From Calditrichia bacterium (GTDB taxonomy: Bacteria > Calditrichota > Calditrichia > RBG-13-44-9 > J075): 64,000 nt of DNA. Position 1 is the stretch's first letter. The number at the start of each line of letters is the position of its first letter. Below, one piece after another: positions 9,399 to 20,189 of this stretch. The notes beneath the pieces were generated by a model. That model saw nothing but the letters and a program-made list of their open reading frames with translations, was not told where the DNA came from and ran no database searches. Location of the stretch: NCBI GenBank assembly GCA_028284905.1, contig JANQQU010000028.1, forward strand, positions 1-64,000. Reading direction: 5' to 3'. The position numbers were made by a program, and so were the translations under genes.

Positions 9399-11734
9399 GC
9401 GGCTGTCGATTTTTGCCGATACATCTTGAATTTTAATGCTTGCTCGACAGGTGTCTCATAATTGAGTAGGGGAGGCGACTTGGTTAAAATATATCCATCC
9501 CGCCGGGTTTCGATGCGATGCATCCCTTTACGAACATTGATGACTGCCGGCGTCGTTTTGTAAATGTAATTACCATCGACATAAATTTTGCTGTCCAGCG
9601 GCAAACCGGTTTCATCATATGCCTCAACTTTTACACTAACCTTTTCGTTGAAATCGACAATTAATTCTGCGCGCTTCCCTTCCTTTATCTCAACTGTTTT
9701 TTCCCAGTAACCATGGGTCGGGTGGGTAACTTTAACCTTGTGTTTACCGGTGGAAAGCTTTTCCGTCCAGGGAATATTGGTATTTCTGCGTTTTATTTCC
9801 CCGTTGATGTACGAGGTGCCAAAGGGAAGGGCAACGATGCTGATTTCACCAAAAGCGGACTTTAATTTGCCGTGCAGCTTAGCCGTTTTCTGAGATTGAA
9901 CACGAATCCGCTTTTTATATGAACGGTGACCATCTTTCTTTAAAACGACATTGTACGTGCCTGCCGGAAGGTCGGCGAGTTTTGCCGGCGTTTTTAATCC
10001 CCGTTGGTAACGTCCGTTTAACCATACACGGGCCCCGGCTGGATTAGATGTTAGCTTCAACTGCCCACTCAGTGCTTTTAAAGTGGCCCGCAAGGGGCGG
10101 GATTCCGAAGGCAGCACTTCGATGCTTTTTTGAAAGTTTGCAAATCCCTTTTTACGTAATTCCAGGTGATAGTTACCTGGGGCAATTTTCTCAAAGATGT
10201 GCGGTGTGATGACATTGGGAAGTTTTTTTCCGTTTAGATAGACCTCCGCGCCGGCAGGACTTGAAATCAACTTCAGTCTGCCAAATTGGACATCATTGGC
10301 GTTACTGCCGGTCATTCGATGATATATTTCATCAGCCGCTTCTTCCTCAGCTGATTCGCGGAGATTAATAACCAGTGCATTTGTATCGTTCGGGGAAATG
10401 TATAAGCTTGTATCCTTCACAAAATAATTGTCTTTAACCAGGCGAAATGCCGCTTCACCGGCTTCGGACAGATAGGTTTCCAGTGGCGTGATACCGATGT
10501 TCAGGCCATTGATATACACCGATGCACCTTCCGGCCGGCTGAGGATCGATACTGGTATTTCTGCACCTGTCGGAGAGTCTCCGGGCAGCATGCTGTTTTT
10601 GTAATAATATACGGCACTGGTGCTGCCAAATAAAACGCCCAGGAACATCGCGAGAATCAAAAGCTTCAAGTAGAACGGTTTGATAATGTTGAACTTCCGA
10701 AAGTCCAGGGTGGAAAATGGTATTTCCGGCTTGACGTCTTCGACAATATCGGTGCCGGATGTTTGCTTTTGTTGCGGCGGCGTCTGATAAACCGTATTAG
10801 CCGGATTCGTCTGGGTAACCGTGTCGAAAATGTGATCGGGGATTTTCGGCCCGTTTTGCACTTGCATTTCCCGTGGGGGAGGCAATGCTTTTACTTTTTT
10901 GTATTTTAACTCCAGATGCTCAATATCTTCCAGCATATCCAGCGCGGTTTGATAGCGGCGGTTCGGATTAATATGCGTTGCCTTGCGAACAACCTGCACA
11001 AACTCTGCGGGAATATCCGGGTTGAGAAGATCCGGCGAAGGTATATTACCCTCCATAATTGCCAGCTGAATCGTCAGATTGGAATCGGTATCCCCAAAGG
11101 GAAGTTTACCGACGAGCATTTCGTAAAAGCTCATACCTATCGAGTAGAGGTCGCTGCGATGATCGGTATTCTTTAAACTCTTCAATTGTTCTGGAGGTGC
11201 ATATCCCAATGTACCGACAGCAACACCGGTATGCGTGAAGCCGAAATCATGCTGCATTTTTGCCAGGCCAAAATCGGTCACTTTCACCAAATCAGATTTG
11301 TCGAGAAGAATATTCGCCGGTTTAATATCCCGATGAATGATTCCCCGGGAATGGGCATGTTTAATAGCAAGGAGAATTTGTTTGACGATTGCCAGGGCAT
11401 CCGGAGGCGTAAATGCGCCTTCCTGGGCGATGCGCTTTTTCAGGGTGCCGCCGGGCACGTATTCCATTACGATATACAGGCCTTCGCGGGATTCGCGCAA
11501 TGCATAAACGTTGACAATATTCGGATGGCGCAGCCGGGCCTGGGAGCGGCCTTCGGTGCGGAATCGTTTCACAAAATCTTTCCGGCGGGAAAGGCGGGAT
11601 TCCATTATTTTTAAAGCAACTTCCCGATCCAGACTTTGGTCAATCGCTTTAAAAACAGTGCTCATGCCTCCTTTGCCAAGTATGCCGGTAATTTTATAAT
11701 TTTCTATCGTTTTTCCAATTAAAAGGGCTTCCAT
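9371..11734 (-). CDS. Serine/threonine protein kinase with TM segment and C-terminal PEGA domains
   Basis: 787 aa; GKGGMSTVFKA, HRDIKPANILLD, DFGLAK, GTLGYAPPEQ; about 3-4 PEGA-type repeats (SRPEGASVYINGLNIGITP, SSPAGAEVYLNGKKL, SNPAGARVWLNGRYQ). Confidence 0.92.
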   Translation of the reverse strand: MEALLIGKTIENYKITGILGKGGMSTVFKAIDQSLDREVALKIMESRLSRRKDFVKRFRTEGRSQARLRHPNIVNVYALRESREGLYIVMEYVPGGTLKKRIAQEGAFTPPDALAIVKQILLAIKHAHSRGIIHRDIKPANILLDKSDLVKVTDFGLAKMQHDFGFTHTGVAVGTLGYAPPEQLKSLKNTDHRSDLYSIGMSFYEMLVGKLPFGDTDSNLTIQLAIMEGNIPSPDLLNPDIPAEFVQVVRKATHINPNRRYQTALDMLEDIEHLELKYKKVKALPPPREMQVQNGPKIPDHIFDTVTQTNPANTVYQTPPQQKQTSGTDIVEDVKPEIPFSTLDFRKFNIIKPFYLKLLILAMFLGVLFGSTSAVYYYKNSMLPGDSPTGAEIPVSILSRPEGASVYINGLNIGITPLETYLSEAGEAAFRLVKDNYFVKDTSLYISPNDTNALVINLRESAEEEAADEIYHRMTGSNANDVQFGRLKLISSPAGAEVYLNGKKLPNVITPHIFEKIAPGNYHLELRKKGFANFQKSIEVLPSESRPLRATLKALSGQLKLTSNPAGARVWLNGRYQRGLKTPAKLADLPAGTYNVVLKKDGHRSYKKRIRVQSQKTAKLHGKLKSAFGEISIVALPFGTSYINGEIKRRNTNIPWTEKLSTGKHKVKVTHPTHGYWEKTVEIKEGKRAELIVDFNEKVSVKVEAYDETGLPLDSKIYVDGNYIYKTTPAVINVRKGMHRIETRRDGYILTKSPPLLNYETPVEQALKFKMYRQKSTAAQSAKISSN

Positions 11735-12108
11735 GACCTTCTTTTACTCCCTTTACTCCGCTCTCGGTTTTTTGAGCAGTTCTTACAAAAACCTTACCAG
11801 AATTAAAAATAAGGTGGCCCAGGCAAGTAAAAATGATAGCAGAATAGGGGAGAAGGGGAAGACGGTAAAGATTTGCGGATTGAATGAAAAAACGGTTTTT
11901 ATGCAGAAAAAACTAATAAGTATAAAACTATATTTAATAGTTTGAATTTTTACTACTGGGAGGTAAAAGCTGTTTTCGGGAAAAATTAAAAAATTAGAAA
12001 GGGAGAGAATTCTTGCCTGGGAATAAAATTTCCCCTGTACAAAAAACTGCCGAAATGAGATTGTGTGTAAAAAAAATACAGACTTACCACCTGCTAATAT
12101 TATGTCGA

Positions 12109-13029
12109 TTATTTCAGACGGGAGGTCAGCGGGCGATTTAAACCTTCTATTTCTTTCAATTCGGTTGTAATCGAACCAACCGCAACCTTCGACTTCATTA
12201 ACACTGGAATTTTATATTCGTCGTCAGTCAGCCACACCCATAATTCGCCTTTTTGTTTGAAAATAGCTTCTCCGAGTAACTGTGGCTTAATCTTAATGCA
12301 TTTAAACTTTCCTGCCGGAACTTTAATTTCTTCCCGTTTCTGCACGATCACCTGAAGGTCATAGATATTCTTGTTATCATGATTGCTGATATAGATCGGC
12401 TCGCCGGGATTTAAACGCTGTGTGCGAACATAATAAAATGCACAGAGCACATCCATTACATATTCCGGTATATCCACTTCATAGCTTTTCTGGCTGCGAA
12501 TTTCCAGGGGCTCTTTTTTGTGATAGCGAATGCGCTCTACAGTGGCTTTCCCGTAGTGTTGATTATAATCTACCTGTAAGTCGAGCTTATAACCACCCTC
12601 GCGCAATTGTTTGTTAAATCTCCAGGAAAAAAATCCCTGCGCATCGATAAACGTTTCCACTTTATCCCGAACCTTGTAGAAACCGTCGAAAAATTTTGCA
12701 GAGCGGGCAGTGGTAACAATATGGTAGGCTGGTATAGAATCGTGCATATATACCTGATCCTGCACTTCCATAACGGCTTCTCCAGCCTTGATGAAACCAT
12801 AGCGTATATTGAAGGTTAGCTTTTCACCAACTTCGATCGCATTGTTTTCCACGATTCTATCCAGGGGGCGATAAATCAGGGTATCGGGAAGTACATCAGT
12901 TGAATCCGGAATGGTAAATTTGGTTGAATCTGAAACAGCTGTTGTGGTTGAATCCTGAGCATTGGCAGGAGGATTTATCAGAAAGGTTATCAGGAACAGG
13001 CAAAGCAAAATTGTCCGTTTGAAAAGCAT
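12109..13029 (-). CDS. DUF3108-like secreted protein
   Basis: 306 aa; signal peptide; GEKLTFNIRYGFIKAGEAVMEV...YHIVTTARSAKFFDGFYKVRDKVETF. Confidence 0.75.
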   Translation of the reverse strand: MLFKRTILLCLFLITFLINPPANAQDSTTTAVSDSTKFTIPDSTDVLPDTLIYRPLDRIVENNAIEVGEKLTFNIRYGFIKAGEAVMEVQDQVYMHDSIPAYHIVTTARSAKFFDGFYKVRDKVETFIDAQGFFSWRFNKQLREGGYKLDLQVDYNQHYGKATVERIRYHKKEPLEIRSQKSYEVDIPEYVMDVLCAFYYVRTQRLNPGEPIYISNHDNKNIYDLQVIVQKREEIKVPAGKFKCIKIKPQLLGEAIFKQKGELWVWLTDDEYKIPVLMKSKVAVGSITTELKEIEGLNRPLTSRLK

Positions 13030-13206
13030 CCATCATCTCCACTTTAATTCTTAAACCGGCTAATCCGGCTGTCTAGCTATTGTATATGGATAAAACCCAA
13101 TCATGTTCCCGGGAACCGATAGGGAGTGCTGCTGGAAGATAATGTACGTCCAGACGTGTGGCAAGGAGGGATAGCTTAAATTCCGGTTCAATTTTGCCTT
13201 TCAGAA

Positions 13207-14361
13207 CTATTCATTAATGATAATGTTGTAAGCGCCTTCGGTAACGACCTTGCTATTATTCGTAAGTAATTCAGGCAAATCGAGTATCTCAATAAAGCCA
13301 TTTGCACGGTGCCCGGGGACGACCGGCAATTGTTTAAAGGTATATTTATTGGCTGTCGAAGCTACCTGAATCAACACAAAATGTTTATCCTCTACTGATA
13401 TCACAGCGTTCTCGGGGAGAATATTTCTCACTTTCTCATCGACCGAAATAGCTGCTTCGACGTACATCCCGGGCAATAGCATGTGTTGATTCTTTTCCTC
13501 TAAAAGATCACAATGAATCAATACTGTTCGCTTCGTGTCATCAATCTTGTTATTGATCAGATGAACAACAGCAGTAAATTTTTTTTCTGGTTCACTGGGC
13601 AGAAAAAAGGTTACCGGCTGGCCTGGCTTGAGTTTCAAAATATCTTTCTCGAAAACAGATAGTTCCAGGTGAAGCGCAGTTGTATTGATAATCTCCATTG
13701 CGATGTCGGCCATTGTCAGGAATGCCCCAAGGGTAACATTAACCTCGGTGACCGTTCCGGCAATCGGTGCATTTACCGCTACCCGTGAAGTGAATTTGCC
13801 CGCTTCAACCGCTGCTAGGGAAATGCCGAGCAGTTCAAGCCTTTTGCGGGAACCATTATAAACGGCAAGTGTCGATTTATATTGCGATTCCGCTGCCAGA
13901 AAATTCTTCTTTGCAGAAATGTTGCGCTTCAATAATAATTGCTGCCGCTCATAAGCCGCTTTCAAAACAGCTAAATTTTCCTTTGCATGTATGTAGTCTT
14001 GTTGCATTTGGATAAAATCAGGGTTTTCTATCTCGAACAGAAGTTCACCGCGGCGGACAACATCGCCGGGAATCATTGCCAATTTTGTTACGAAACCACC
14101 ATAGTAAACACTAACTGTGGCGCGATTCCCGGGAGTAACCTCCAAATAGCCCCCGCTTGGTATAGTAACTGGCAGTTCCTTTTGAACGAGATTGCCGAAT
14201 GCCATTTGCGAGTGATCAAACTGTTCTTTGGAAATAACCACCTGATCATCCGCGTGTTGAATTTCCACTACATCAGTGTTGGGTTCTGCGTTATTGTTGC
14301 CGCAAGCAGTTGCTAAAACGATTAGGTAGGCAAGGGTAAGTACAAAAAGGAAATTTTTCAT
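13207..14361 (-). CDS. Efflux RND transporter periplasmic adaptor (CusB/CzcB-like), lipoprotein
   Basis: 384 aa; lipobox LATAC; barrel-sandwich and HlyD-like segments; immediately downstream of the RND pump. Confidence 0.88.
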   Translation of the reverse strand: MKNFLFVLTLAYLIVLATACGNNNAEPNTDVVEIQHADDQVVISKEQFDHSQMAFGNLVQKELPVTIPSGGYLEVTPGNRATVSVYYGGFVTKLAMIPGDVVRRGELLFEIENPDFIQMQQDYIHAKENLAVLKAAYERQQLLLKRNISAKKNFLAAESQYKSTLAVYNGSRKRLELLGISLAAVEAGKFTSRVAVNAPIAGTVTEVNVTLGAFLTMADIAMEIINTTALHLELSVFEKDILKLKPGQPVTFFLPSEPEKKFTAVVHLINNKIDDTKRTVLIHCDLLEEKNQHMLLPGMYVEAAISVDEKVRNILPENAVISVEDKHFVLIQVASTANKYTFKQLPVVPGHRANGFIEILDLPELLTNNSKVVTEGAYNIIINE

Positions 14362-14370
14362 GAGAATTCC

Positions 14371-17300
14371 TTAATCGGTTAAATAATTCAGTTCGATAAC
14401 AATTTGATTATAACGATGCAAGTCGCCTAAATAATTGATTTCCATATTTTTAGACTGTTCGAGGGAAAGGAGATATTGAAAGAAATCTATTTCCCCGACA
14501 CGGAACGATTCCCGGGCAGTTTGGTAGAGCTGGCGGGCAATTAATTGTCCGTTTTCCTGATAGTTTTTTAAAGCTGCTTCATAGCTGTCCAGTTCATTAA
14601 TCAGCTTATTCTGGCGGGCCGTCAATTTGATTTGATAATCCCTCGCTCGATGTGTCAGTTCCCGCTGCCGGCTGGCAGCAGCAGCAATCCGGGCTTTATT
14701 GGCAAGAAACCAGATCGGTATTCTAAGTCCAATCTGGAAGCCGCTATAACTGTCCTGGTTGTTATCTGAATTGCCTCGAAATAAGTCCAGTTGAATATCA
14801 GGCAGCAGGCGTCCCCACTCCAGGCGGGCGGCTATTTTTGCGTTGTTTGCCGCGGCTTGTTTCGCCAGAAAACCGGGATGCAGATCCAACGTTGACGGCG
14901 TCGTCCGGGACATCATGGATAACTGATTTTCCGGGATAACATATTCGATATCATTCTGTAGCAATTTTGCTAAGGCCCAATAAGCCGAACGGATAGCTGT
15001 TCGGCTGCGTAGCAATTGCAACTCAATTTCTTTTTGTCGTGCATCGGCGGTGAGCTTTTCCAGGTAATTACTCTCGCCAAGTTCATGTTTATAGCTGGCG
15101 GCATCGGCAAAATTTCGATATATACTATCCAGCTCTGTATATATCAGCAGGGTGTTTTGCAAGTAAACAATTGTTTCATAAGCAGCAGTAACTTCCCGGG
15201 AAACTCTTCTGATTGTCTGTGCATGTTCATAGGAGGCCGTTTCCGTCTGGCTGCGATGCAATTGTCTCCGGAAGATAAAAGTGGTTGGGAAAGGAATTTC
15301 CTGCTGCAATCCCCATACTTTCAGTTTTTCTCCATCCGGGGAAAGATTGGCTTCATCTTCATTATAGTAGATCGTTGTTTTGCCCGGTGCGAAGGCTGTG
15401 CCGTTCAATTGCTGATGCTGTTTTACGACCAGTGCGGATGCTAAAACAGCGTTGTTCTTTTTGCTGGCGATCTCAATTGCCTCCGGCAGAGTTAGCGGCA
15501 CGGCCTGGCCGTAGCTGTTAGCGGGGAGGAAAAATATTATTAGCAAGAGGGAGAGCGGCGCTGATTTCCATATACTGCTTCTGCGGTCATTTCGTTGTTC
15601 GTGGATGTAATAGATCACGGGTAAAACGATCAGAGTTAGCAGAGTGGCGGTAATCAAGCCCCCGATAACAACGGTTGCCAGTGGCCGTTGCACTTCCGCG
15701 CCAGCTGAGGTAGAGATTGCCATCGGGAGAAAACCGAAGGCCGCAGCTGACGCCGTGAGCAACACCGGACGAAGTCGTTGCCGGGTACCGGTTAAGACCC
15801 GCTCTTTGACATCACTGAGACCCTCCTCCTTTAATTCCTTGAAATGGTCGATTAGGACGATGCCATTTAACACCGCAATACCGAAGAGAGCGATAAAACC
15901 AACCCCGGCAGAGATACTGAAAGGCATGCCACGAATCCAGAGGAGGAAAACGCCGCCAACTGCAGCGAGCGGAATGGCACTATAAACCATCAGGGCTTCG
16001 GAAAAAGAGCGGAAGGCGAAGTGCAGAAAAATAAAGATTAACAACAGGGCGATAGGAACAGCAACCATCAGTCGCTCCCGGGCAGTGCGCAAATTCTCAA
16101 ACTGTCCGCCGTAGTTGATAGAATATCCTGGTGGCAGGCTAATATTCGCGTTGATCAATGCCTGGACGTCTGAGACGACTGATTCCAGATCACGGTTACG
16201 GACATTGACGCCAACTACAATACGGCGGCGGGCATTATCGCGGGAAATTTTTGCCGGCCCTTTTTGAATGGAAATATTGGCCAGTTGACTTAAAGGCACC
16301 TGTCCTCCGCCTGGCAGGGACACAAAGGTTTGTCGAATATTGTTGATATCAGTACGGAAGGCTTCTTCAAATCTGACCACCAGATCGAACTGCTTTTCGC
16401 CTTCAAAAACGCTTCCGGCAGCAGTACCGGCGAAGCTCAAAGCGATTATCCGGTTGAGATCGGCAACATTTAGACCGTAGCGGGCAATCTGCGCTCGATT
16501 ATATTGAATGCGCATTTGTGGCAGGCCGCTGGCTTTCTCCACGATAATATCGGAGGCACCCGGTACATCACTTATAAGCGCTTCGATCTCAAGGCCTTTC
16601 TTATATAAAATATCTAAATCTTCCCCAAAAACCTTAATTGCCAGATCTGCACGAACACCGGTAATTAACTCATTGAAGCGCATTTCAATCGGTTGGGTGA
16701 ATTCATAATCGACGCCCGGAATAACCGACAATGCTTTCTTGAATTTATCCGCTAGGCCATCTTTGCTGGATGCCGTTTGCCATTCATCGGGCGACTTCAG
16801 TGTGATGATGACATCACTTTCTTCCATTGACATCGGATCTGTCGGAACCTCGGCCGCACCAATCCGGCTGACGACCTGTTTCACTTCCGGGAACCTGCGG
16901 AGTATTTTTTCCATTTCAGTGGTTAGATCAATGGTTTTACTGAGAGATGTCCCGGTTTTTAACACCGGTTGAATAACGAAATCACCCTCGTCAAGGGTGG
17001 GGACGAATTCGCCACCCATTTTATTAAAAGTGAAAATTGTCAAGGAAAGTATAGCGAGTGCGGCAAAGATAACGCTTCGGCGGTAGCGTAAAGCCAGTTC
17101 AATGATTGGAGAATATATTCGGTTGAGGAGAGAGAGCAGCTTATGGGAGATGGTTTGGCGGTTTTCTGCGACCGGCTGTAGAAAGATTGAAGAGATAACC
17201 GGCACAAAAGTAAAGCATAAGATCATCGCACCAATCAGGGCGAAACAAAAAGTTAGCGCCATTGGTTTGAACATTTTACCTTCGACATTTGTTAAAGAAA

Positions 17301-18699
17301 GGATCGGGATAAATACGATCAGAATGATCAATTGTCCGAAAATTGCTGAACGCATCATTTTTGAGGTGCTCTCAAAGGTAATTTTGTTGATGGCACTTTT
17401 TTGGGCAGTGGTCGGCAAACCAACGAGTTGACTGCTGCGACTACTAATCTGGAAAGCAATAAATTCCACAATAATTACTGCGCCGTCAATGATGATACCA
17501 AAGTCGATCGCACCCAGGCTCATCAAATTGGCATCGACGCCGAAAAGATACATCATTGACAAAGCAAATAACAAACTCAAGGGAATTACTGAAGCTACCA
17601 CCAATCCTGAGCGAAAATTCCCCAACAGAAGAATGACTACAAAAACCACTATCAGGCAGCCAAGCAGGAGATTTTCCACAATTGTGAAAGTGGTTTTCCC
17701 GATCAATTCACTGCGTTCCAAAAATGGGTTAATATAAACACCTTTTGGCAAGGTGCTCTGAACTTCCATTACGCGCTGCTTCACGTTTTCGATGACCTCT
17801 TTGGAGTTAGCACCCTTGAGCATCATAATCTGACCGAGTACTTTTTCGCCCTGCCCATTTCCGGTGATTGCGCCAAAGCGGGTGGCGCTGCCAAAACCTA
17901 CCACGGCGATATCTCTCAGATAAACAGGCACCCCATCGCGTTGACTGACGATAATTCGCTCGATATCCGGGATAGAATTGACCATCCCTTCTGCCCGGAT
18001 GAAATAACTTTCGTTTGCCTTCTCAATGTAGCCGCCACCGGCAACGCCATTGTTTTTTTCCAGGGCAGTAAAAACCTCTCCAATGGAGATATTCATCGCC
18101 CGGAGTTTGTTGGGGTTAATCGCTACTTCATATTGCTTGAGATACCCGCCCCAGGTGTTCACTTCTACTACCCCGGGAATGCCGGCCAATTGTCGCTTGA
18201 CAATCCAATCCTGGATCGTTCGTAAATCCATCGGGGAGAATTTACCCTCGTAGCCAGGCTTAACATCGAGAATATACTGATAGATTTCCCCCAGCCCGGT
18301 AGATATCGGCCCCATAAAGGGGCGGCCAAAGCCCTCCGGAATATTCTCCTGGGCAATTTTTAATTTTTCAGCAATTAACTGCCGTGGTAAGTAGGTGCCC
18401 ATATCATCTTCGAAAACGATCGTTATTACTGATAAACCGAATTTCGAAATTGAGCGTACCTCTTTAACGCCGGGGAGATTAGTCATTTCCAGTTCCAGTG
18501 GAAAAGTGACAAATTTTTCCATATCCTGAGTGGATAAATCCCGGGAGGTTGTAATGACTTGTACTTGATTATTGGTGATGTCCGGAACTGCGCCGATGGG
18601 AATCTGGGTGAGTGAGAATAAACCTGCGCCGATAATCGTGCAGGTAAACAAGATGACGATGAGCTTATTCTTCAGGCTGAATTGAATTAGCTTTTCCAA
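14371..18699 (-). CDS. CusA/CzcA-family heavy-metal RND pump fused to a C-terminal TolC-like outer-membrane factor
   Basis: 1442 aa; RND core (IPIGAVPDITNNQVQV..., LGAIDFGIIIDGAVIIVE, GVGFIALFGIAVLNGIVLI), then LLLIIFFLPANSYGQAVPLTLPEAIEIASKKN... TolC-type coiled-coil segment. Confidence 0.93.
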   Translation of the reverse strand: MEKLIQFSLKNKLIVILFTCTIIGAGLFSLTQIPIGAVPDITNNQVQVITTSRDLSTQDMEKFVTFPLELEMTNLPGVKEVRSISKFGLSVITIVFEDDMGTYLPRQLIAEKLKIAQENIPEGFGRPFMGPISTGLGEIYQYILDVKPGYEGKFSPMDLRTIQDWIVKRQLAGIPGVVEVNTWGGYLKQYEVAINPNKLRAMNISIGEVFTALEKNNGVAGGGYIEKANESYFIRAEGMVNSIPDIERIIVSQRDGVPVYLRDIAVVGFGSATRFGAITGNGQGEKVLGQIMMLKGANSKEVIENVKQRVMEVQSTLPKGVYINPFLERSELIGKTTFTIVENLLLGCLIVVFVVILLLGNFRSGLVVASVIPLSLLFALSMMYLFGVDANLMSLGAIDFGIIIDGAVIIVEFIAFQISSRSSQLVGLPTTAQKSAINKITFESTSKMMRSAIFGQLIILIVFIPILSLTNVEGKMFKPMALTFCFALIGAMILCFTFVPVISSIFLQPVAENRQTISHKLLSLLNRIYSPIIELALRYRRSVIFAALAILSLTIFTFNKMGGEFVPTLDEGDFVIQPVLKTGTSLSKTIDLTTEMEKILRRFPEVKQVVSRIGAAEVPTDPMSMEESDVIITLKSPDEWQTASSKDGLADKFKKALSVIPGVDYEFTQPIEMRFNELITGVRADLAIKVFGEDLDILYKKGLEIEALISDVPGASDIIVEKASGLPQMRIQYNRAQIARYGLNVADLNRIIALSFAGTAAGSVFEGEKQFDLVVRFEEAFRTDINNIRQTFVSLPGGGQVPLSQLANISIQKGPAKISRDNARRRIVVGVNVRNRDLESVVSDVQALINANISLPPGYSINYGGQFENLRTARERLMVAVPIALLLIFIFLHFAFRSFSEALMVYSAIPLAAVGGVFLLWIRGMPFSISAGVGFIALFGIAVLNGIVLIDHFKELKEEGLSDVKERVLTGTRQRLRPVLLTASAAAFGFLPMAISTSAGAEVQRPLATVVIGGLITATLLTLIVLPVIYYIHEQRNDRRSSIWKSAPLSLLLIIFFLPANSYGQAVPLTLPEAIEIASKKNNAVLASALVVKQHQQLNGTAFAPGKTTIYYNEDEANLSPDGEKLKVWGLQQEIPFPTTFIFRRQLHRSQTETASYEHAQTIRRVSREVTAAYETIVYLQNTLLIYTELDSIYRNFADAASYKHELGESNYLEKLTADARQKEIELQLLRSRTAIRSAYWALAKLLQNDIEYVIPENQLSMMSRTTPSTLDLHPGFLAKQAAANNAKIAARLEWGRLLPDIQLDLFRGNSDNNQDSYSGFQIGLRIPIWFLANKARIAAAASRQRELTHRARDYQIKLTARQNKLINELDSYEAALKNYQENGQLIARQLYQTARESFRVGEIDFFQYLLSLEQSKNMEINYLGDLHRYNQIVIELNYLTD

Positions 18700-18744
18700 G
18701 TTGAGTGCCTCGTATTTTATTCGGAGGCAATATGGAAAAATTGT

Positions 18745-18783
18745 CCTAAATGAAAGCTAAAATCAATCTTAAGATTTGCTTAA
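18745..18783 (-). promoter_or_regulatory. Putative OmpR-family response-regulator operator upstream of the RND operon
   Basis: Hexamers CCTAAA (18745), GCTAAA (18756), TCTTAA (18767), GCTTAA (18778), each 11 bp apart; just upstream of the RND start codon. Confidence 0.45.
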
Positions 18784-20189
18784 ATTTTAGTGTGATCAGA
18801 TGGTGTTGGCGTGGTAGGAAAGCGAATGATCGCGACAGTTCCTTTATTCGGTGTGCTGTCAATATGAATATCTGCCGACAATCGCCTGCCAGCTTTTTTA
18901 ACGATTGCCAGGCCAAGTCCACTGCCGGTAATTTCCTTATGTTCCAATGCATCAGAACGGAAAAATGGATTAAAAATATGCTTGATATCTGCTTGTTTGA
19001 TCCCGATGCCATTATCGCTAATAATACATTCGTAATGGAGATTCTTCACTTGCAGCCGAATATCAATTTGTCCGTTTTTCCGGGAATATTTTATTGCATT
19101 GGAAATCAGGTTGCGAAGAATGAGCTCTAGAAGGTATTGATCGGTTTGTAAAACGATATCTGTAGTATTATCCATATTGATTTTCAGCTGTTTTGCGCGA
19201 AGCTGGGCGGCGTGCCTTTGGATAATTTCATCAATCAATAGCAGGAGATTGACTTCCTGCGGATGTGTTTGCATTTCACGCTCTTCAACCCGGGCGAGTA
19301 CTAACAATTGATCCACGATAAGGGTCAGGCGATTGATTTCCTCGATGGCTTTGCCGATACTTTCATTATATTCAGCGGTTGAGCGGGGCTTTCGAACTAA
19401 AACTTCCAGGGTGCCTTTTAGTATAGTCAGCGGAGTTCGTAGTTCGTGAGAGGCATCCGAAGTAAATTGTTTTTCCCTTTCCAGCGCATCACTAAGTCGT
19501 TCCAGAAGCCAATTTATCGACTGGCTAAGAGAGTGTATTTCATCACGGTTTACCGGTAAAGGAATTCGCTGCTTTAAATTATGGAGGGTAATTTTGTCAG
19601 CCGTATCAGTAATATCAACGATTGGACGAATGCTCTTTCCGGCAAGTATGCGCGTGGCGAAAAACAAAAGCGCGAGAATTAGCGGGAAACTCAGCAAAAG
19701 CAAATTTCGCAGCTGATTGAGAATTTGCAGTGAATCTTCCAAAGACATCGCCGCGAGAATAAAACCAATTCGTTCATTGTCGTATTCGATAGGCAGTTGA
19801 ATTTGACGGATGAATTTGTCCCGTAAAAAGGTGTTGAAATGAGTGGCGTGTTGGATATCCTGGCGCAGAGAAAGAGAGTCTTCTTTAAGGTTTGGGGATT
19901 TGTCCATCAATTTGCCAGAAGAATTGACAATTTGAACAAATACCGGACTGACCTCTGCTTCACGATGCTCCCGAGCTTCCCATTCATCCTTGCTTTTAAA
20001 GACAATTATGTTTTCGGATAAAACAATATCGCCGGAATGTTTAACAGCTTCAAAGCTGAGATCTGCATCGATATTCGAATAAATCGAGCGCTCGGTGACG
20101 AAGTAAACCGCAATGAAAACCAGTGCGACCAAAATAGCGGTAGCTATTAAATAGTATAGGGCAATTCTATTCCGGAAGGAAAGCCGCAT
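18780..20189 (-). CDS. Sensor histidine kinase (CusS/QseC-like)
   Basis: 469 aa; two TM segments, HAMP, SHELRTPLTILKG H-box, NLISNAIKYS N-box, DNGIGI, GSGLGLAI. Confidence 0.93.
   Translation of the reverse strand: MRLSFRNRIALYYLIATAILVALVFIAVYFVTERSIYSNIDADLSFEAVKHSGDIVLSENIIVFKSKDEWEAREHREAEVSPVFVQIVNSSGKLMDKSPNLKEDSLSLRQDIQHATHFNTFLRDKFIRQIQLPIEYDNERIGFILAAMSLEDSLQILNQLRNLLLLSFPLILALLFFATRILAGKSIRPIVDITDTADKITLHNLKQRIPLPVNRDEIHSLSQSINWLLERLSDALEREKQFTSDASHELRTPLTILKGTLEVLVRKPRSTAEYNESIGKAIEEINRLTLIVDQLLVLARVEEREMQTHPQEVNLLLLIDEIIQRHAAQLRAKQLKINMDNTTDIVLQTDQYLLELILRNLISNAIKYSRKNGQIDIRLQVKNLHYECIISDNGIGIKQADIKHIFNPFFRSDALEHKEITGSGLGLAIVKKAGRRLSADIHIDSTPNKGTVAIIRFPTTPTPSDHTKI

Noticed and set aside
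13105-13116. Perfect palindrome GTTCCCGGGAAC upstream of the adaptor/DUF3108 region
   Set aside because: Single 12-bp occurrence in a 3' intergenic region; no second copy or promoter context to support a regulatory site
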